A stretch of 64,000 nt of DNA. Source: Prochlorococcus sp. AG-418-G18. GTDB taxonomy: Bacteria; Cyanobacteriota; Cyanobacteriia; PCC-6307; Cyanobiaceae. A program made the translations under genes and the position numbers. Location: positions 1 to 64,000 of the forward strand of contig QCLX01000005.1 in assembly GCA_003214215.1 (NCBI GenBank). Direction: 5' to 3'. Below the pieces are notes generated by a model. The model made no database searches, was not told the origin of the DNA, and was given only the letters and a program-made list of their open reading frames with translations. This document shows, piece by piece, positions 10,395-20,636 of this stretch (position 1 is its first letter; each line of letters opens with the position of its first letter).

Positions 10395-10640
10395 ATGAGT
10401 TTTTTTACATGGAAAGATAATGGATTAACAAGTGACTGCTCAAGTCTTGATGCAATGGCATCAAGATTCGAAGAAACTGCTAACTTAATGAAAAAACTAT
10501 CTAAGAAAGGTTTCAAACTTAAGAAAACTCATAACAATCAGCTAATTCTTCACCCTGATCCTAAAGTGTTTGATCAATGGGGTTTTATTAGTGAAGAGCT
10601 TCCTTTTAAACAACTCTGTTTAATTTCAGATGAAGAATGA
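10395..10640 (+). CDS. Conserved small cyanobacterial protein, unknown function
   Basis: This is an 81-residue soluble protein starting MSFFTWKDNGL. A central lysine-rich helix (ANLMKKLSKKGFKLKK) is followed by a segment ending HPDPKVFDQWGFISEE. I recognise it only as a hypothetical protein of the kind found in marine picocyanobacteria and cannot assign a function. It starts 10 bp after mraY, so it probably belongs to that operon. Its last 67 bp overlap, tail to tail, the 3' end of the sucrose-phosphate synthase-like gene. Confidence 0.7.
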   Translation: MSFFTWKDNGLTSDCSSLDAMASRFEETANLMKKLSKKGFKLKKTHNNQLILHPDPKVFDQWGFISEELPFKQLCLISDEE

Positions 10641-11983
10641 CTATTTGACCTTAAAAACTCTTCTGTAAGTATTGACAAATAATTTCTTACATGAGTGTTC
10701 CAACTAAAGTGCCTGTTAACACCCTCAATTCCATTTCTGCTCCATAATTTCCACTGATTATTATCAGAAATTCCTTTTTCAAGAGTAGCTTTTAACTCAT
10801 TAATATCAGTAACGTCTACTAGAAGCCCATTTTCACATTTTGAGCGAATTTCTTTTGGCCCTCCATCATTTGTTGATATTATTGGTAACCCACATGAAGA
10901 AGCTTCAAGAAGGGTTAAACCAAAAGGCTCCGTTAGAGCTGGATTTACAAACACACCCCCTCTGCTAGCAGCCCACCTATATAAGGCAGGAATCTGACTT
11001 GGAAGATGCTTTTTTGGATATGCTACTTTTCCATACAAATTATATTTATCAATCGTTTCAAAAATATTATAAAAAACATCTTTTTGTTGAGGATCAAGTT
11101 TTGAAGTACTATCTCGACAACCCAAAATCAAAATTAAATTAGTTCTTCTTTTTAATTTTTCAGATCTTCCATATGCCTCAATCAAAGCAGGAATATTCTT
11201 TCTTCGTACAGCCCTAGAAATATTTAATAATGGAGGTTTAGTAGAGTCCTTGAGAAAAGGTTGCATCATATTATCAATCTCAGATGTCTCTGTTGTCGAG
11301 TGAATATGGTGAAACTTATTATGATCAACGCCAGGAGGAATAACTCTAGCTTTGTGAGGCGAAAAAGAAGAATAGTGGGAATATTGATAAACTGACTCTT
11401 GTTGAGTGCTTGTAACAACAATATCTGCAGACTTTAGTGCTTTTTCTTCTGCCTCAATTCTTTTACTTATTGAATAAAGCTTTTCTATCTGATTAGTTTT
11501 TAAACCAGTATCAAGCAATTTTCTTTTTTTCTCTCGTCCTAAAGAATGACCAGTAAAAATAAGTGGAACATTTAATGATTTACTTAGTTGAACTCCTACA
11601 TATCCAGCATCTGCATAATGTGCATGAATAAAATTAGGCTTTTTATTTTTTTGATAATAAGAAATAAGTCTTTCAGTTAAATAATCTAAATAAGGCCAAA
11701 GCAATTCCTTTCTTAAATATTTATTAGGGCCAAATTTGAATCTTAAAATTCTAACTCCAGGTTCTACAAATTCTTCTTCTTGAGAATATTCATCATCTAC
11801 TTTTTTGTCATTAATTAAACGAGTAACTAAATCAACTTGATCAACTTCTGAAGTATTAGCCAAACTTTTAACTAACTCTAAAACATATTGTGTTTGTCCT
11901 CCTGTATCTGCATCCCTGCCTAATTCAAGATTTTTAGCACGTATAAGACCATGTAAATGTAAATGTAAAAAATTAAACCTCAT
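10574..11983 (-). CDS. sps: Sucrose-phosphate synthase-like glycosyltransferase
   Basis: This GT-B glycosyltransferase has the N-terminal sucrose-synthase-type segment LHGLIRAKNLELGRDADTGG in pieces, the HAHYADAGYVG motif in the acceptor lobe and the EPFGLTLLEA signature (E-x7-E) in the donor lobe. It should make sucrose-6-phosphate from UDP- or ADP-glucose and fructose-6-phosphate, for osmolyte or sugar storage. At 469 residues it contains only the transferase; the C-terminal phosphatase-like domain of the roughly 700-residue two-domain forms is absent. The last 22 codons or so overlap the opposing small gene. Confidence 0.85.
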   Translation of the reverse strand: MRFNFLHLHLHGLIRAKNLELGRDADTGGQTQYVLELVKSLANTSEVDQVDLVTRLINDKKVDDEYSQEEEFVEPGVRILRFKFGPNKYLRKELLWPYLDYLTERLISYYQKNKKPNFIHAHYADAGYVGVQLSKSLNVPLIFTGHSLGREKKRKLLDTGLKTNQIEKLYSISKRIEAEEKALKSADIVVTSTQQESVYQYSHYSSFSPHKARVIPPGVDHNKFHHIHSTTETSEIDNMMQPFLKDSTKPPLLNISRAVRRKNIPALIEAYGRSEKLKRRTNLILILGCRDSTSKLDPQQKDVFYNIFETIDKYNLYGKVAYPKKHLPSQIPALYRWAASRGGVFVNPALTEPFGLTLLEASSCGLPIISTNDGGPKEIRSKCENGLLVDVTDINELKATLEKGISDNNQWKLWSRNGIEGVNRHFSWNTHVRNYLSILTEEFLRSNSHSSSEIKQSCLKGSSSLIKPH

Positions 11984-12183
11984 TCAGCAAATCCTCCGAT
12001 CAACGGCCTTTAATACAAATAAGCTGAATTTCCAAAGGAAACATTAAGAAAGCATTATGATTTTAATTTTTTTCCATACCAAACTTCTTGCAACAGCAGT
12101 TATAGACTGAAATAATCTCCTTCAAAAGAGGACTTTCGTTTTACTCAGATAATTAAAAATACAAAGAAATACAACAGGTTTTT

Positions 12184-15087
12184 TTATTTTAAAACCTTTT
12201 TTAGATATTTTGCTGTGTGGCTAGTAGGATGTTCCGCTACATCTTCAGGGATACCTTCAACCATAATTTCGCCGCCTTTATCACCTCCATCAGGTCCTAA
12301 ATCAATAATCCAATCCGAACATCTAATTACATCTAAATTATGCTCGATAACAATTACAGAATTACCTTTATCAACTAACCGTTGTATAACGTCCATTAAT
12401 TTATGAACATCATAAAAACTTAAACCTGTAGTTGGTTCATCAATCAAATATAGAGTTTTTCCAGTAGCCCTTTTAGATAACTCCGTAGCTAACTTAACTC
12501 TTTGAGCCTCTCCTCCAGACAATGTAGGAGCAGGTTGGCCTAATTTGACATATCCTAATCCGACATCTACTAATGTAGATAACCTATCAGCAGCTTGAGG
12601 TATTGCAGAAAAAGTTTCTGCAGCTTGTTCAACAGTCATCTCTAAGACGTCAGATATATTAAAACCTTTATATTTAACCTGAAGAGTTTCCCGATTAAAA
12701 CGAGCTCCTTTACATACTTCACATTGAACATACACATCAGGCAAAAAATTCATTTCGATGACATTAACTCCTTGACCTTTACATGCTTCGCATCTTCCTC
12801 CTTTAACATTAAAACTAAACTGACCAGCTTGGTAACCCCTTGCTTTGGCTTCCACTGTGGCGGTAAATATCTGTCTTATAGGATCAAAGGCACCTGTATA
12901 GGTTGCAGGGTTTGATCTTGGTGTTCTCCCTATTGGAGATTGATCAATAACAATAACTTTATCAATTGCCTTAATACCCTTTAACTCTTTTACCCCCTGA
13001 GGGAAAGGGACTTTTAATCCCAGAGAATGACACAAGGCAGGATGAAGTAATTCATTTATCAAAGTACTTTTTCCACTACCACTAACACCAGTTACTGAAA
13101 CTAGTCTTCCTAATGGAAATTCTACAGATATATTCTTTAAATTATTTTTTGAGCAACTATTTAAAATTAAACTTTTTTTAACAGAGGATCTACGTTCTTT
13201 TGGAGTTGGAATCGACTTCTTACCACTAAGATAAGCTCCTGTTAATGACCTCTCTGATTTCAAAACATCTTGATATGTTCCCTTAGCAATAATTTCCCCA
13301 CCATAAACACCTGCACCTGGACCAATATCTACTAGATAATCTGCAGATTTCATAGTATCTTCATCATGTTCAACAACAACTAAAGTATTACCAAGATCTC
13401 TTAAGCTTTTTAATGTTTCTAATAATCTGTCATTATCTCTTTGATGTAAACCAATACTTGGTTCATCTAACACATATAGAACACCAGTAAGGCCTGCACC
13501 TATTTGCGTAGCTAATCTAATGCGCTGAGCTTCTCCGCCAGACAAAGTCATGGCTGGTCTATCTAAAGTTAAATAATCTAAACCAACGTTAATTAAAAAC
13601 TTCAAACGTAAACGAATCTCTTTTAAAACTAATTCACCTATCTGCTTTTGTTTTTCTGATAAAGATATATTTTCTTTCTTCGTCTTACCTAATCCCATAA
13701 TGCGTTCTATATGAGTTAAGGTTTCGGAAACGCTTATAGAAGTTAAGTCAGTAATATTATATGGCCCAAGTTTAACTGCCAAAGCCTCAGGTCTTAATCT
13801 TTTACCAGAACATGTTTTACAAGGAACTAATTCTAGGTACTTTTCTAATTTTTGTTTTACTGATTCTCCATTGGCTTCATTCAATTGCCTTTCCAATATT
13901 GGAAGAATTCCCTCAAAAGGTCTTTCAAAACCACTAGAACTTTTAAAACGACTGTCAGCTTGAATTAATATTGGTTTATCTGATCCCAAAAGTAGAACTT
14001 TTTTTTGCAAATCACTTAAATCTTTCCAAGGAGTTTTTAATTCAAAACCATAAGCTTGCCCTACAGAATAAAGTAAAGAGAAGTAATAAGTATTATCTTT
14101 TTCACTCCAAGGCGCTATTGCAGCATAAACGGGTAATGTTTGATCTGGTATAACTCTATCAGCAGTAAATTTCTTTAAATAACCAATCCCATGGCAGTCT
14201 GGACACGCCCCATAGGGGCTATTAAAGGAAAATAGTCTTGGAGAAAGTTCCTCAACAATAGAACCATGAACAGGACATGCATAATTTTCTGAGTAAAGTT
14301 TTTCTCTATCTAAATTAGGAGGTAAATTTTCTCCTTTTTTTGGAACAACTTCTACTATTGCTAAACCATCGCCTCTTTTAAGGCAAGTTTGTAGAGAATC
14401 ATTTAATCTTTCTTGTATACCTTCTCTGGCAATTAGTCTGTCAACTACTACCTCAATATTATGGATTTGATTTTTATCTAATTCAATACTATCAGCAAGT
14501 TCTCTTACCTCGCCGTTGATTCTTACCCTAGCGAAGCCCTCAGCAGCTAGTCCACTTATTAATTTTATATGAGTTCCTTTTTTCCCTCTTACTACAGGAG
14601 CCAACAATTGATACCTTGTTCCTTCTGGCAATAAAAGAATTTGATCAACCATTTCATCAATTGTTTGTGGCGCGATTGGAATTCCACAATGATGACAATG
14701 CGGTTCACCAGCACGACCAAACAACAATCTTAAGTAATCTTGTATCTCTGTTACTGTTCCAACTGTTGATCGAGGATTATGACTTGTTGATTTTTGGTCA
14801 ATTGAAATAGCAGGTGATAAACCCTCAATATTGTCAACATCTGGTTTATCTACTTGCCCTAAAAATTGTCTTGCGTATGCTGAAAGACTTTCGACATATC
14901 TTCTTTGACCTTCAGCAAAAATAGTATCAAAAGCTAAAGAACTTTTACCGCTTCCACTGACTCCTGTAAAAACAATAAATTTATTCCTAGGTAGAGAAAG
15001 GTCAATATTTTTTAAATTATGCTGCCGAGCTCCCCTAATAATAATTGAATTATCTTCTTCAAAATTATTATCATTTTTTATAACCAT
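12184..15087 (-). CDS. uvrA: Excinuclease ABC subunit A
   Basis: UvrA recognises DNA lesions for nucleotide excision repair. The 967 residues contain two ABC ATPase modules: Walker A motifs GVSGSGKSSLAFDT near the N-terminus and GVSGSGKSTLINE in the second half, and two LSGGEAQR signatures. Zinc-binding cysteine pairs occur at CHHCGIPI, in CPDCHGIGYL, and at CEACKGQG with CEVCKGARF. Length and architecture are complete. It is followed downstream by a 200-bp gap before sps, and recN lies upstream on the same strand. Confidence 0.98.
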   Translation of the reverse strand: MVIKNDNNFEEDNSIIIRGARQHNLKNIDLSLPRNKFIVFTGVSGSGKSSLAFDTIFAEGQRRYVESLSAYARQFLGQVDKPDVDNIEGLSPAISIDQKSTSHNPRSTVGTVTEIQDYLRLLFGRAGEPHCHHCGIPIAPQTIDEMVDQILLLPEGTRYQLLAPVVRGKKGTHIKLISGLAAEGFARVRINGEVRELADSIELDKNQIHNIEVVVDRLIAREGIQERLNDSLQTCLKRGDGLAIVEVVPKKGENLPPNLDREKLYSENYACPVHGSIVEELSPRLFSFNSPYGACPDCHGIGYLKKFTADRVIPDQTLPVYAAIAPWSEKDNTYYFSLLYSVGQAYGFELKTPWKDLSDLQKKVLLLGSDKPILIQADSRFKSSSGFERPFEGILPILERQLNEANGESVKQKLEKYLELVPCKTCSGKRLRPEALAVKLGPYNITDLTSISVSETLTHIERIMGLGKTKKENISLSEKQKQIGELVLKEIRLRLKFLINVGLDYLTLDRPAMTLSGGEAQRIRLATQIGAGLTGVLYVLDEPSIGLHQRDNDRLLETLKSLRDLGNTLVVVEHDEDTMKSADYLVDIGPGAGVYGGEIIAKGTYQDVLKSERSLTGAYLSGKKSIPTPKERRSSVKKSLILNSCSKNNLKNISVEFPLGRLVSVTGVSGSGKSTLINELLHPALCHSLGLKVPFPQGVKELKGIKAIDKVIVIDQSPIGRTPRSNPATYTGAFDPIRQIFTATVEAKARGYQAGQFSFNVKGGRCEACKGQGVNVIEMNFLPDVYVQCEVCKGARFNRETLQVKYKGFNISDVLEMTVEQAAETFSAIPQAADRLSTLVDVGLGYVKLGQPAPTLSGGEAQRVKLATELSKRATGKTLYLIDEPTTGLSFYDVHKLMDVIQRLVDKGNSVIVIEHNLDVIRCSDWIIDLGPDGGDKGGEIMVEGIPEDVAEHPTSHTAKYLKKVLK

Positions 15088-15140
15088 GTTTAAATCTATT
15101 TATGATTTAAAAAGACTATTATAGTAGAATTTTTTTTATT

Positions 15141-16817
15141 TTATGCAGCAGCTTGATCAAGAAGTCTAGAAGCATAATCATTTACTTCAGAATAACCTCC
15201 ACCAATAAGTTCTATTAATTCCTGTTTCCTTTGTTTTTTTGTAGTTAGTTTTAATATTGAAGTATAAGTTATTCCATCAATAACATTTTTATTGACTTTA
15301 AAATGAGCTAATCCTCCAGCAGCCAAAAAAGGCTGATGTGTAATACATAAGACCTGTTGATCTTTAGAAATTTTTTTTATTAGCTCAACCAAAGAAAGTA
15401 AAGATTTACCACTTAGACCAGTATCAATTTCATCTAAAAAGAAAGTATTTGGTTTTTTAGAAATACTAGATTTAATAGCTAATAAGAATCTTGACATTTC
15501 TCCACCTGAAATAACATTTGATAATGGAGCAAGCTTCTGATCAGGATTTGCTGAAAACAAAAAATTTATATTGTCAATTCCATCGCCAGAAGGCTTACAT
15601 TCTGAAAATTGAATTGCAAAATTTGCATTTTCTAATCCTAAATCTCTTAGAATGGACATTACTGAATCTTGTAACTGTTTAGCAATTTTTTTTCTTTCAG
15701 TAGATTGAAAAAGAAATAAGGAATTTAACTTGCTTTGTAAGTTTTTAATTTGATTTTCCATATTGCTAATTTCATGATCAATATCATTTTTTAGAAAATA
15801 TGTCCTTAATTGATCTCGCTTTTCAATTAATCGAGGTAGATCCAATGAAAAAGTTCTCTCCAAGTTTTTTAAAAAAAATAATCTTTTTTGTATTTCTGAA
15901 AGATTAGATTCATTATTATCTGTTTCTTGCAAATATGAATTTAAAGCGAAAATTAAATCATCAACATATGTTTGAATATCTAATAAATTTTCTCTAAACT
16001 TTTGAATTTTTAAATCAAAATCTGCTGTTCTGTTTAAATTTTTTATTGATTGATTTATCAAAGACGCTACTGATGGTTCGTCATGGCTGTAATTATTTAA
16101 GTTATCTAAAGATGATTGAATTGAATTAGTGATTTCGAGATTATTTACAAGTTTATTTTCTAGCAACTCTAATTCTAAGATTTCCTGACTTGACTCTAAA
16201 TTAGCTTCTTCTAAAGTTTTCAATATTTGTTTAGTTATTAAGTTATTTTCTTCTTGCTTCTTAGAGGATTCTATTTTTTCATTCATTAATCCCCTTAAAA
16301 ATTGACTTTCCTCCCATATATTTTTAATCTTTGCACTTGTATCTCTTAATTCTTGTGAACATAAATCATCAATAATTAATCTTCTATTATCTTGAGAATT
16401 AAATATAAAAGTATCTGATTGACCTGCGAAATCTAGTAATAATTGTCCAAATTCTTCTAATAATTTTTTATTAATTGGTAAATTGTTGAGACTATATTTA
16501 GATAAAACTTTATTATTTTTTCTGTAAGATATTCTTTTGATATTAAGAAGTGAATTACTTTTCAAACCATTACTAACTAACCAGTTATCAATTTGAAGAG
16601 AAGAAGAAAATTTTGCCTCGATAGTACAATGATCTTTTCCTGGACGTATTAAGTGTTTTAAAGGTATATTAGTTCCACCAAATAAAACATTTAAAGAATC
16701 TAAAATTAGTGATTTTCCTGAACCAGAATCCCCAGTAATAATGTTCAACCCTTTTTCGAAATTAATTTCTATAATCTCTATTAAGGCAATATTTTCTATC
16801 TTTAATTGTATTAGCAT
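15141..16817 (-). CDS. recN: DNA repair protein RecN
   Basis: RecN is an SMC-like ATPase that helps in double-strand-break repair. The 558-residue protein has Walker A GDSGSGKSLILDS near residue 30, a long central coiled coil rich in Leu, Glu, Asn and Lys, the signature ISGGEMSRFLLAIK and the Walker B stretch FFLDEIDTGLSG near the C-terminus. It is adjacent to uvrA on the same strand with 53 bp between them, so the two form a compact repair pair. It is divergent from the ABC1 kinase gene. Confidence 0.95.
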   Translation of the reverse strand: MLIQLKIENIALIEIIEINFEKGLNIITGDSGSGKSLILDSLNVLFGGTNIPLKHLIRPGKDHCTIEAKFSSSLQIDNWLVSNGLKSNSLLNIKRISYRKNNKVLSKYSLNNLPINKKLLEEFGQLLLDFAGQSDTFIFNSQDNRRLIIDDLCSQELRDTSAKIKNIWEESQFLRGLMNEKIESSKKQEENNLITKQILKTLEEANLESSQEILELELLENKLVNNLEITNSIQSSLDNLNNYSHDEPSVASLINQSIKNLNRTADFDLKIQKFRENLLDIQTYVDDLIFALNSYLQETDNNESNLSEIQKRLFFLKNLERTFSLDLPRLIEKRDQLRTYFLKNDIDHEISNMENQIKNLQSKLNSLFLFQSTERKKIAKQLQDSVMSILRDLGLENANFAIQFSECKPSGDGIDNINFLFSANPDQKLAPLSNVISGGEMSRFLLAIKSSISKKPNTFFLDEIDTGLSGKSLLSLVELIKKISKDQQVLCITHQPFLAAGGLAHFKVNKNVIDGITYTSILKLTTKKQRKQELIELIGGGYSEVNDYASRLLDQAAA

Positions 16818-16885
16818 GATAAATCTTCCATATAAAAAAAATAACTTCTTTTTAAAAAAAATAAAGGCTTTAAATATATAAAGTT

Positions 16886-18742
16886 ATGAATGAAGATTTT
16901 ACTGACTTTATTGAGGTATCTGGACTGTTGGAATATGATCCAGAAACAATATCTAAAATTTATAAAAAGAACCCAAAAAGACTTTTAAGAAGACTTTGGC
17001 AAACACTAATTCCTATTTTTACATATTTATTTTCTGTTGGTTGGGATAAATTAACTGGTAGATTAAAAAACGAAGAGAAAGCTAGATGTAGAGCAAAAGA
17101 ATTAACAAATTTATTAGTAGAACTTGGTCCAGCATTTGTTAAAGCAGGTCAAGCTTTATCCACAAGACCGGATATCATTCCAGGTGTTCTTCTTGAAGAA
17201 TTATCAGAATTACAAGATCAACTTCCAGGATTTGATGGAAATAAAGCTATGGAGTTAATAGAAGAAGATTTAGGATCCAAATTAGATGAAATTTTTTCAG
17301 AAATTGATAAAGAGCCAATTTCTGCAGCTTCTTTGGGACAAGTACACAAAGCCAAACTAAAGAATGAGGAAGTTGTTGCAGTTAAAGTGCAACGACCAGG
17401 ATTAAGAGAACAAATAACTTTGGATCTTTATATAGTTAGAAATATTGCTTATTGGCTAAAAAATAATATTGGACTTATAAGAAGCGATCTAGTGGCATTA
17501 ATTGATGAATTAGGCAAAAGAGTTTTTGAAGAGATGGATTATTTAAACGAAGCTAAAAATGCAGAAAAATTTAGAAGCATGCACAAACATAATCAAATGA
17601 TTGCTGTACCAAAAATATATAAAGAAATAACATCAAGAAGAGTTTTAACGATGGAATGGATCGATGGAACAAAATTAACCAACCTAGAGGATGTAAAAAA
17701 ATTAGGAATTGACCCTGATAAGATGATTGATATAGGAGTGCAGTGCAGTTTAGAACAACTTTTAGAACATGGTTTTTTTCATGCTGACCCACATCCAGGT
17801 AATTTATTAGCTTTGAAAGATGGCAGATTATGTTATCTAGACTTTGGAATGATGAGCGAAGTTTCAAGAGACTCTAGGTCTGGCTTAATTCAAGCAGTTG
17901 TACATTTAGTCAATAAAAACTTCGATAAGTTATCTCAAGATTTTGTAAAATTAGGTTTCTTATCCGAAGAAGTTAATCTAGAACCAATAGTTCCAGCATT
18001 TCAAGATGTTTTTATAAACGCTGTTGAACAAGGTGTCTCAAAAATGGACTTTAAAAGTGTCACAGACGATATGTCTGGTGTAATGTATAAATTCCCCTTC
18101 AGATTACCTCCTTATTATGCACTAATAATTAGATCATTACTGACATTAGAAGGGATTGCTTTAAGCGTGGACCCAAATTTTAAAATCTTGGGTGCAGCTT
18201 ATCCATATTTTGCGAGAAGACTAATGGAAGATCCTGATCCGCAATTAAGAGAAAGTTTGAAAGAAATGCTTTTTGATAATAAAAAATTCAAATGGGACCG
18301 TTTAGAAGATCTGCTGTCTAACGCTGCAAAGCAAACAAACCTTGATTTAGAAAAACTTTTAGATGAAGTAATAAATCTTCTTTTTTCTGCAAAAGGTGGA
18401 TTTCTTAGAAATGAAATTGTAGAAGGATTAACAAATCAAATAGATTTACTTGGTCTAAAAATATTAAAAAACTTAAATAGCTTCCTTCCACAATCAATTA
18501 AACTTAATATGACGGAAGAAAAAAATAACTTAAATGATCTTGTAATGTATGTAGAACCATTAAGAAACTTTATAGAAATTTTAGAAAAAATTCCTGGTTA
18601 TTCTATTGATATTTTTCTAAAAAGAGTTCCTCGACTTATAAATGAGCCTTACACAAAAGAAATGGGTATAAAAGTTGCAAAAAAAGTAACTGAGAAAGGC
18701 GTAGTTAGACTTGTAAAGATTGCAGCTGGTGCAAATATCTGA
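16886..18742 (+). CDS. ABC1/UbiB family atypical kinase
   Basis: This 618-residue protein has the hallmarks of the ABC1/COQ8/UbiB group: KAGQ at residues 86-89 followed by STRPDIIPG, the alanine-rich loop AASLGQVHKA, HADPHPGN as the catalytic loop and DFGMM as the metal-binding motif. Related cyanobacterial and plastid proteins regulate prenylquinone metabolism and membrane lipids. A hydrophobic C-terminal part probably contacts the membrane. The DUF1400 gene starts 1 bp after the stop, which implies an operon. Confidence 0.92.
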   Translation: MNEDFTDFIEVSGLLEYDPETISKIYKKNPKRLLRRLWQTLIPIFTYLFSVGWDKLTGRLKNEEKARCRAKELTNLLVELGPAFVKAGQALSTRPDIIPGVLLEELSELQDQLPGFDGNKAMELIEEDLGSKLDEIFSEIDKEPISAASLGQVHKAKLKNEEVVAVKVQRPGLREQITLDLYIVRNIAYWLKNNIGLIRSDLVALIDELGKRVFEEMDYLNEAKNAEKFRSMHKHNQMIAVPKIYKEITSRRVLTMEWIDGTKLTNLEDVKKLGIDPDKMIDIGVQCSLEQLLEHGFFHADPHPGNLLALKDGRLCYLDFGMMSEVSRDSRSGLIQAVVHLVNKNFDKLSQDFVKLGFLSEEVNLEPIVPAFQDVFINAVEQGVSKMDFKSVTDDMSGVMYKFPFRLPPYYALIIRSLLTLEGIALSVDPNFKILGAAYPYFARRLMEDPDPQLRESLKEMLFDNKKFKWDRLEDLLSNAAKQTNLDLEKLLDEVINLLFSAKGGFLRNEIVEGLTNQIDLLGLKILKNLNSFLPQSIKLNMTEEKNNLNDLVMYVEPLRNFIEILEKIPGYSIDIFLKRVPRLINEPYTKEMGIKVAKKVTEKGVVRLVKIAAGANI

Positions 18743-18743
18743 A

Positions 18744-19316
18744 ATGAAGTTTAGTAAAATTTTCATAATAAAAATATTATTTTTTTTAATAAATTCTCAT
18801 TTTCTTTTTAATATTTCAAAAGCGAATGGTGCAGAAGAAATTAAAATTACATACAGCATATTTTCTAGAACGATTAACGTAAATTCATTGAAAACTTATG
18901 CTAAAGAAGGTAAGTCAACACGAAAATTAAAAAGAATATTAAAAGCTACTGGTTCCCCTGACAAAGAAATTAGATCAGTATTAAATAAAGAATTTGAAAT
19001 TCCTATTACCATTGCAAGCAAATTAGTAAATTCAGAAATAGGAAATATTTTTTTAACAAGACTTTCATCTATTATCCACCCTCCCAGAGCAGATGATCAA
19101 AGAACCGGTATGTTGGCCCTCAGGGCAAGTATCATTCAAGGTATTAATATGGGAAATGGAAAAATAAGTCTATTAAGATTTTTCGAAAGCTACCCAACTA
19201 AAACTGTTATTTTAGATGTCAACGCTTTGAGCAAAGTTATGAATAAAGTAGAATCAATTTCGGAATTATTGGACTTTTTTACAAATTCTCCTATAGAAAA
19301 AATTAAAACAAATTAA
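18744..19316 (+). CDS. DUF1400-type exported protein
   Basis: From the ATG at 18744 this is a 190-residue protein with an N-terminal hydrophobic signal segment (FIIKILFFLINSHFLFNI) followed by a domain resembling DUF1400, which in other cyanobacteria is the N-terminal part of alpha/beta hydrolase-like proteins. No hydrolase domain follows here, so the enzymatic part is missing. A longer TTG-initiated frame begins at 18720 inside the preceding gene but is unlikely. It is placed between the ABC1 kinase and thrC, 6 bp before the latter. Confidence 0.65.
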   Translation: MKFSKIFIIKILFFLINSHFLFNISKANGAEEIKITYSIFSRTINVNSLKTYAKEGKSTRKLKRILKATGSPDKEIRSVLNKEFEIPITIASKLVNSEIGNIFLTRLSSIIHPPRADDQRTGMLALRASIIQGINMGNGKISLLRFFESYPTKTVILDVNALSKVMNKVESISELLDFFTNSPIEKIKTN

Positions 19317-19322
19317 AAGACT

Positions 19323-20426
19323 ATGGTTTTTTTAAATACAATTAAAAATAAACTACGTATTAATTACAGAAAAAAAAGATGGCCAGGTCTAATCGAAGCT
19401 TATAAGCAATACCTTCCAGTTACAAAGAAAACGCCAATTATCTCCCTAAATGAAGGAAATACTCCTTTAATTCTAAGTGAATCAATTAGTAATTTAATTG
19501 GAAATGGGACAAAAGTTTTTTTAAAATATGATGGTCTAAATCCTACAGGTTCTTTTAAAGATCGTGGAATGACTATGGCCATTAGTAAAGCAAAGGAAGA
19601 AGGAAGGGAAGCAGTAATTTGTGCAAGTACGGGGAATACATCTGCTGCTGCTGCAGCATATGCATCTAGAGGAGGATTAAAACCTTATGTTTTAATACCA
19701 GAAGGATTTGTTGCCCAAGGCAAGCTCGCACAAGCTTTGATGTATGGAGCTGAGATAATATCCATTAATGGAAATTTTGATAAAGCTCTAGAAATTGTTA
19801 GAGATTTGTCTGCAGAACATCCAGTGGAACTTGTTAATTCTGTAAATCCATATCGAATACAAGGTCAGAAAACAGCCGCCTTTGAAATCGTGGATGACTT
19901 GGGAATTGCACCAGATTGGCTTTGCATACCAATGGGTAATGCAGGAAACATAACTGCTTATTGGTTAGGCTTTAAAGAATATGCAAAAATAAAAAGAAAT
20001 TTAAAATTGCCAATTATGATGGGTTTTCAATCAGAAGGCTCAGCACCATTAGTACAAAACATAATAGTTAAAAATCCAGAGACGATCGCAACTGCAATAA
20101 GAATTGGAAATCCTGTGAATAGAGAAAAAGCTAAAATAGTAAAAAAAGAAAGTAAAGGAGATTTTCAATCAGTTACTGATCAAGAAATAATAAATGCTTA
20201 TAAAATCCTTGCTAAAGAAGGCATATTTTGTGAACCTGCTAGTGCAGCATCTGTTGCTGGACTCATTAAAAATAAAAATAGAATTCAAAAAGAATCTACT
20301 ATTGTTTGTGTTCTTACTGGTAATGGTTTGAAAGATCCTGATTGCGCTATTAAAAATAATGATGCTATTTTTAGAAAAAATATTGATCCTTCATTACAAA
20401 ACATAACCAAAATCTTAGGCTACTAA
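19323..20426 (+). CDS. thrC: Threonine synthase
   Basis: ThrC converts O-phosphohomoserine to threonine with pyridoxal phosphate. The 367-residue enzyme contains the PLP lysine in [11 protein letters not shown], the phosphate-binding [13 protein letters not shown] segment and the late LTGNGLKDP stretch. This is the shorter bacterial form, without the extended N-terminus of the plant enzyme. It is the last gene on the left side before the replication-origin gap. Confidence 0.96.
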   Translation: MVFLNTIKNKLRINYRKKRWPGLIEAYKQYLPVTKKTPIISLNEGNTPLILSESISNLIGNGTKVFLKYDGLNPTGSFKDRGMTMAISKAKEEGREAVICASTGNTSAAAAAYASRGGLKPYVLIPEGFVAQGKLAQALMYGAEIISINGNFDKALEIVRDLSAEHPVELVNSVNPYRIQGQKTAAFEIVDDLGIAPDWLCIPMGNAGNITAYWLGFKEYAKIKRNLKLPIMMGFQSEGSAPLVQNIIVKNPETIATAIRIGNPVNREKAKIVKKESKGDFQSVTDQEIINAYKILAKEGIFCEPASAASVAGLIKNKNRIQKESTIVCVLTGNGLKDPDCAIKNNDAIFRKNIDPSLQNITKILGY

Positions 20427-20468
20427 AATCCAAAAAAATTAGTGTCTGTGGAATTCAATTAAAACTAA

Positions 20469-20514
20469 ATCTTTTTTGTTGAAAAAAATATAAAAACTAA
20501 TCTTTTTTGTTGAA
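20469..20514 (+). repeat. 15-bp direct repeat in the origin region
   Basis: ATCTTTTTTGTTGAA occurs exactly at 20469-20483 and again at 20500-20514, and the flanking AAAACTA(A) is also shared. The 31-bp start-to-start spacing is close to three helical turns, as for iteron-like protein binding sites. Confidence 0.7.
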
Positions 20515-20565
20515 TAAATTTAAATTTACTAGATAAACACGAAATTTTTAACATATTAAAAATAT

Positions 20566-20574
20566 TTTTCCACT
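20566..20574 (+). promoter_or_regulatory. DnaA box-like site 1
   Basis: TTTTCCACT matches the cyanobacterial DnaA box TTTTCCACA at eight of nine positions. It lies in the gene-free region before dnaN. Confidence 0.45.
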
Positions 20575-20618
20575 ATCTGGATTCTTCTTAACAAAAGTAA
20601 GAAAGGTTTTAAATTAAA

Positions 20619-20636
20619 TTTTCCACAATTTCCACA
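20619..20636 (+). promoter_or_regulatory. Tandem DnaA boxes 2 and 3
   Basis: TTTTCCACA at 20619-20627 is an exact match to the cyanobacterial DnaA box, and ATTTCCACA directly follows at 20628-20636 with one mismatch. The two sites are head to tail at 9-bp spacing, which would allow cooperative DnaA binding next to the AT-rich stretch at 20640-20700. Confidence 0.55.

Noticed and set aside
12035-12043. AAGGAAACA in the sps-uvrA gap, like the conserved motif I recall for Yfr2-type small RNAs
   Set aside because: The short motif is paired with a neighbouring TTTCC, no terminator follows and the rest of the family structure is not evident.
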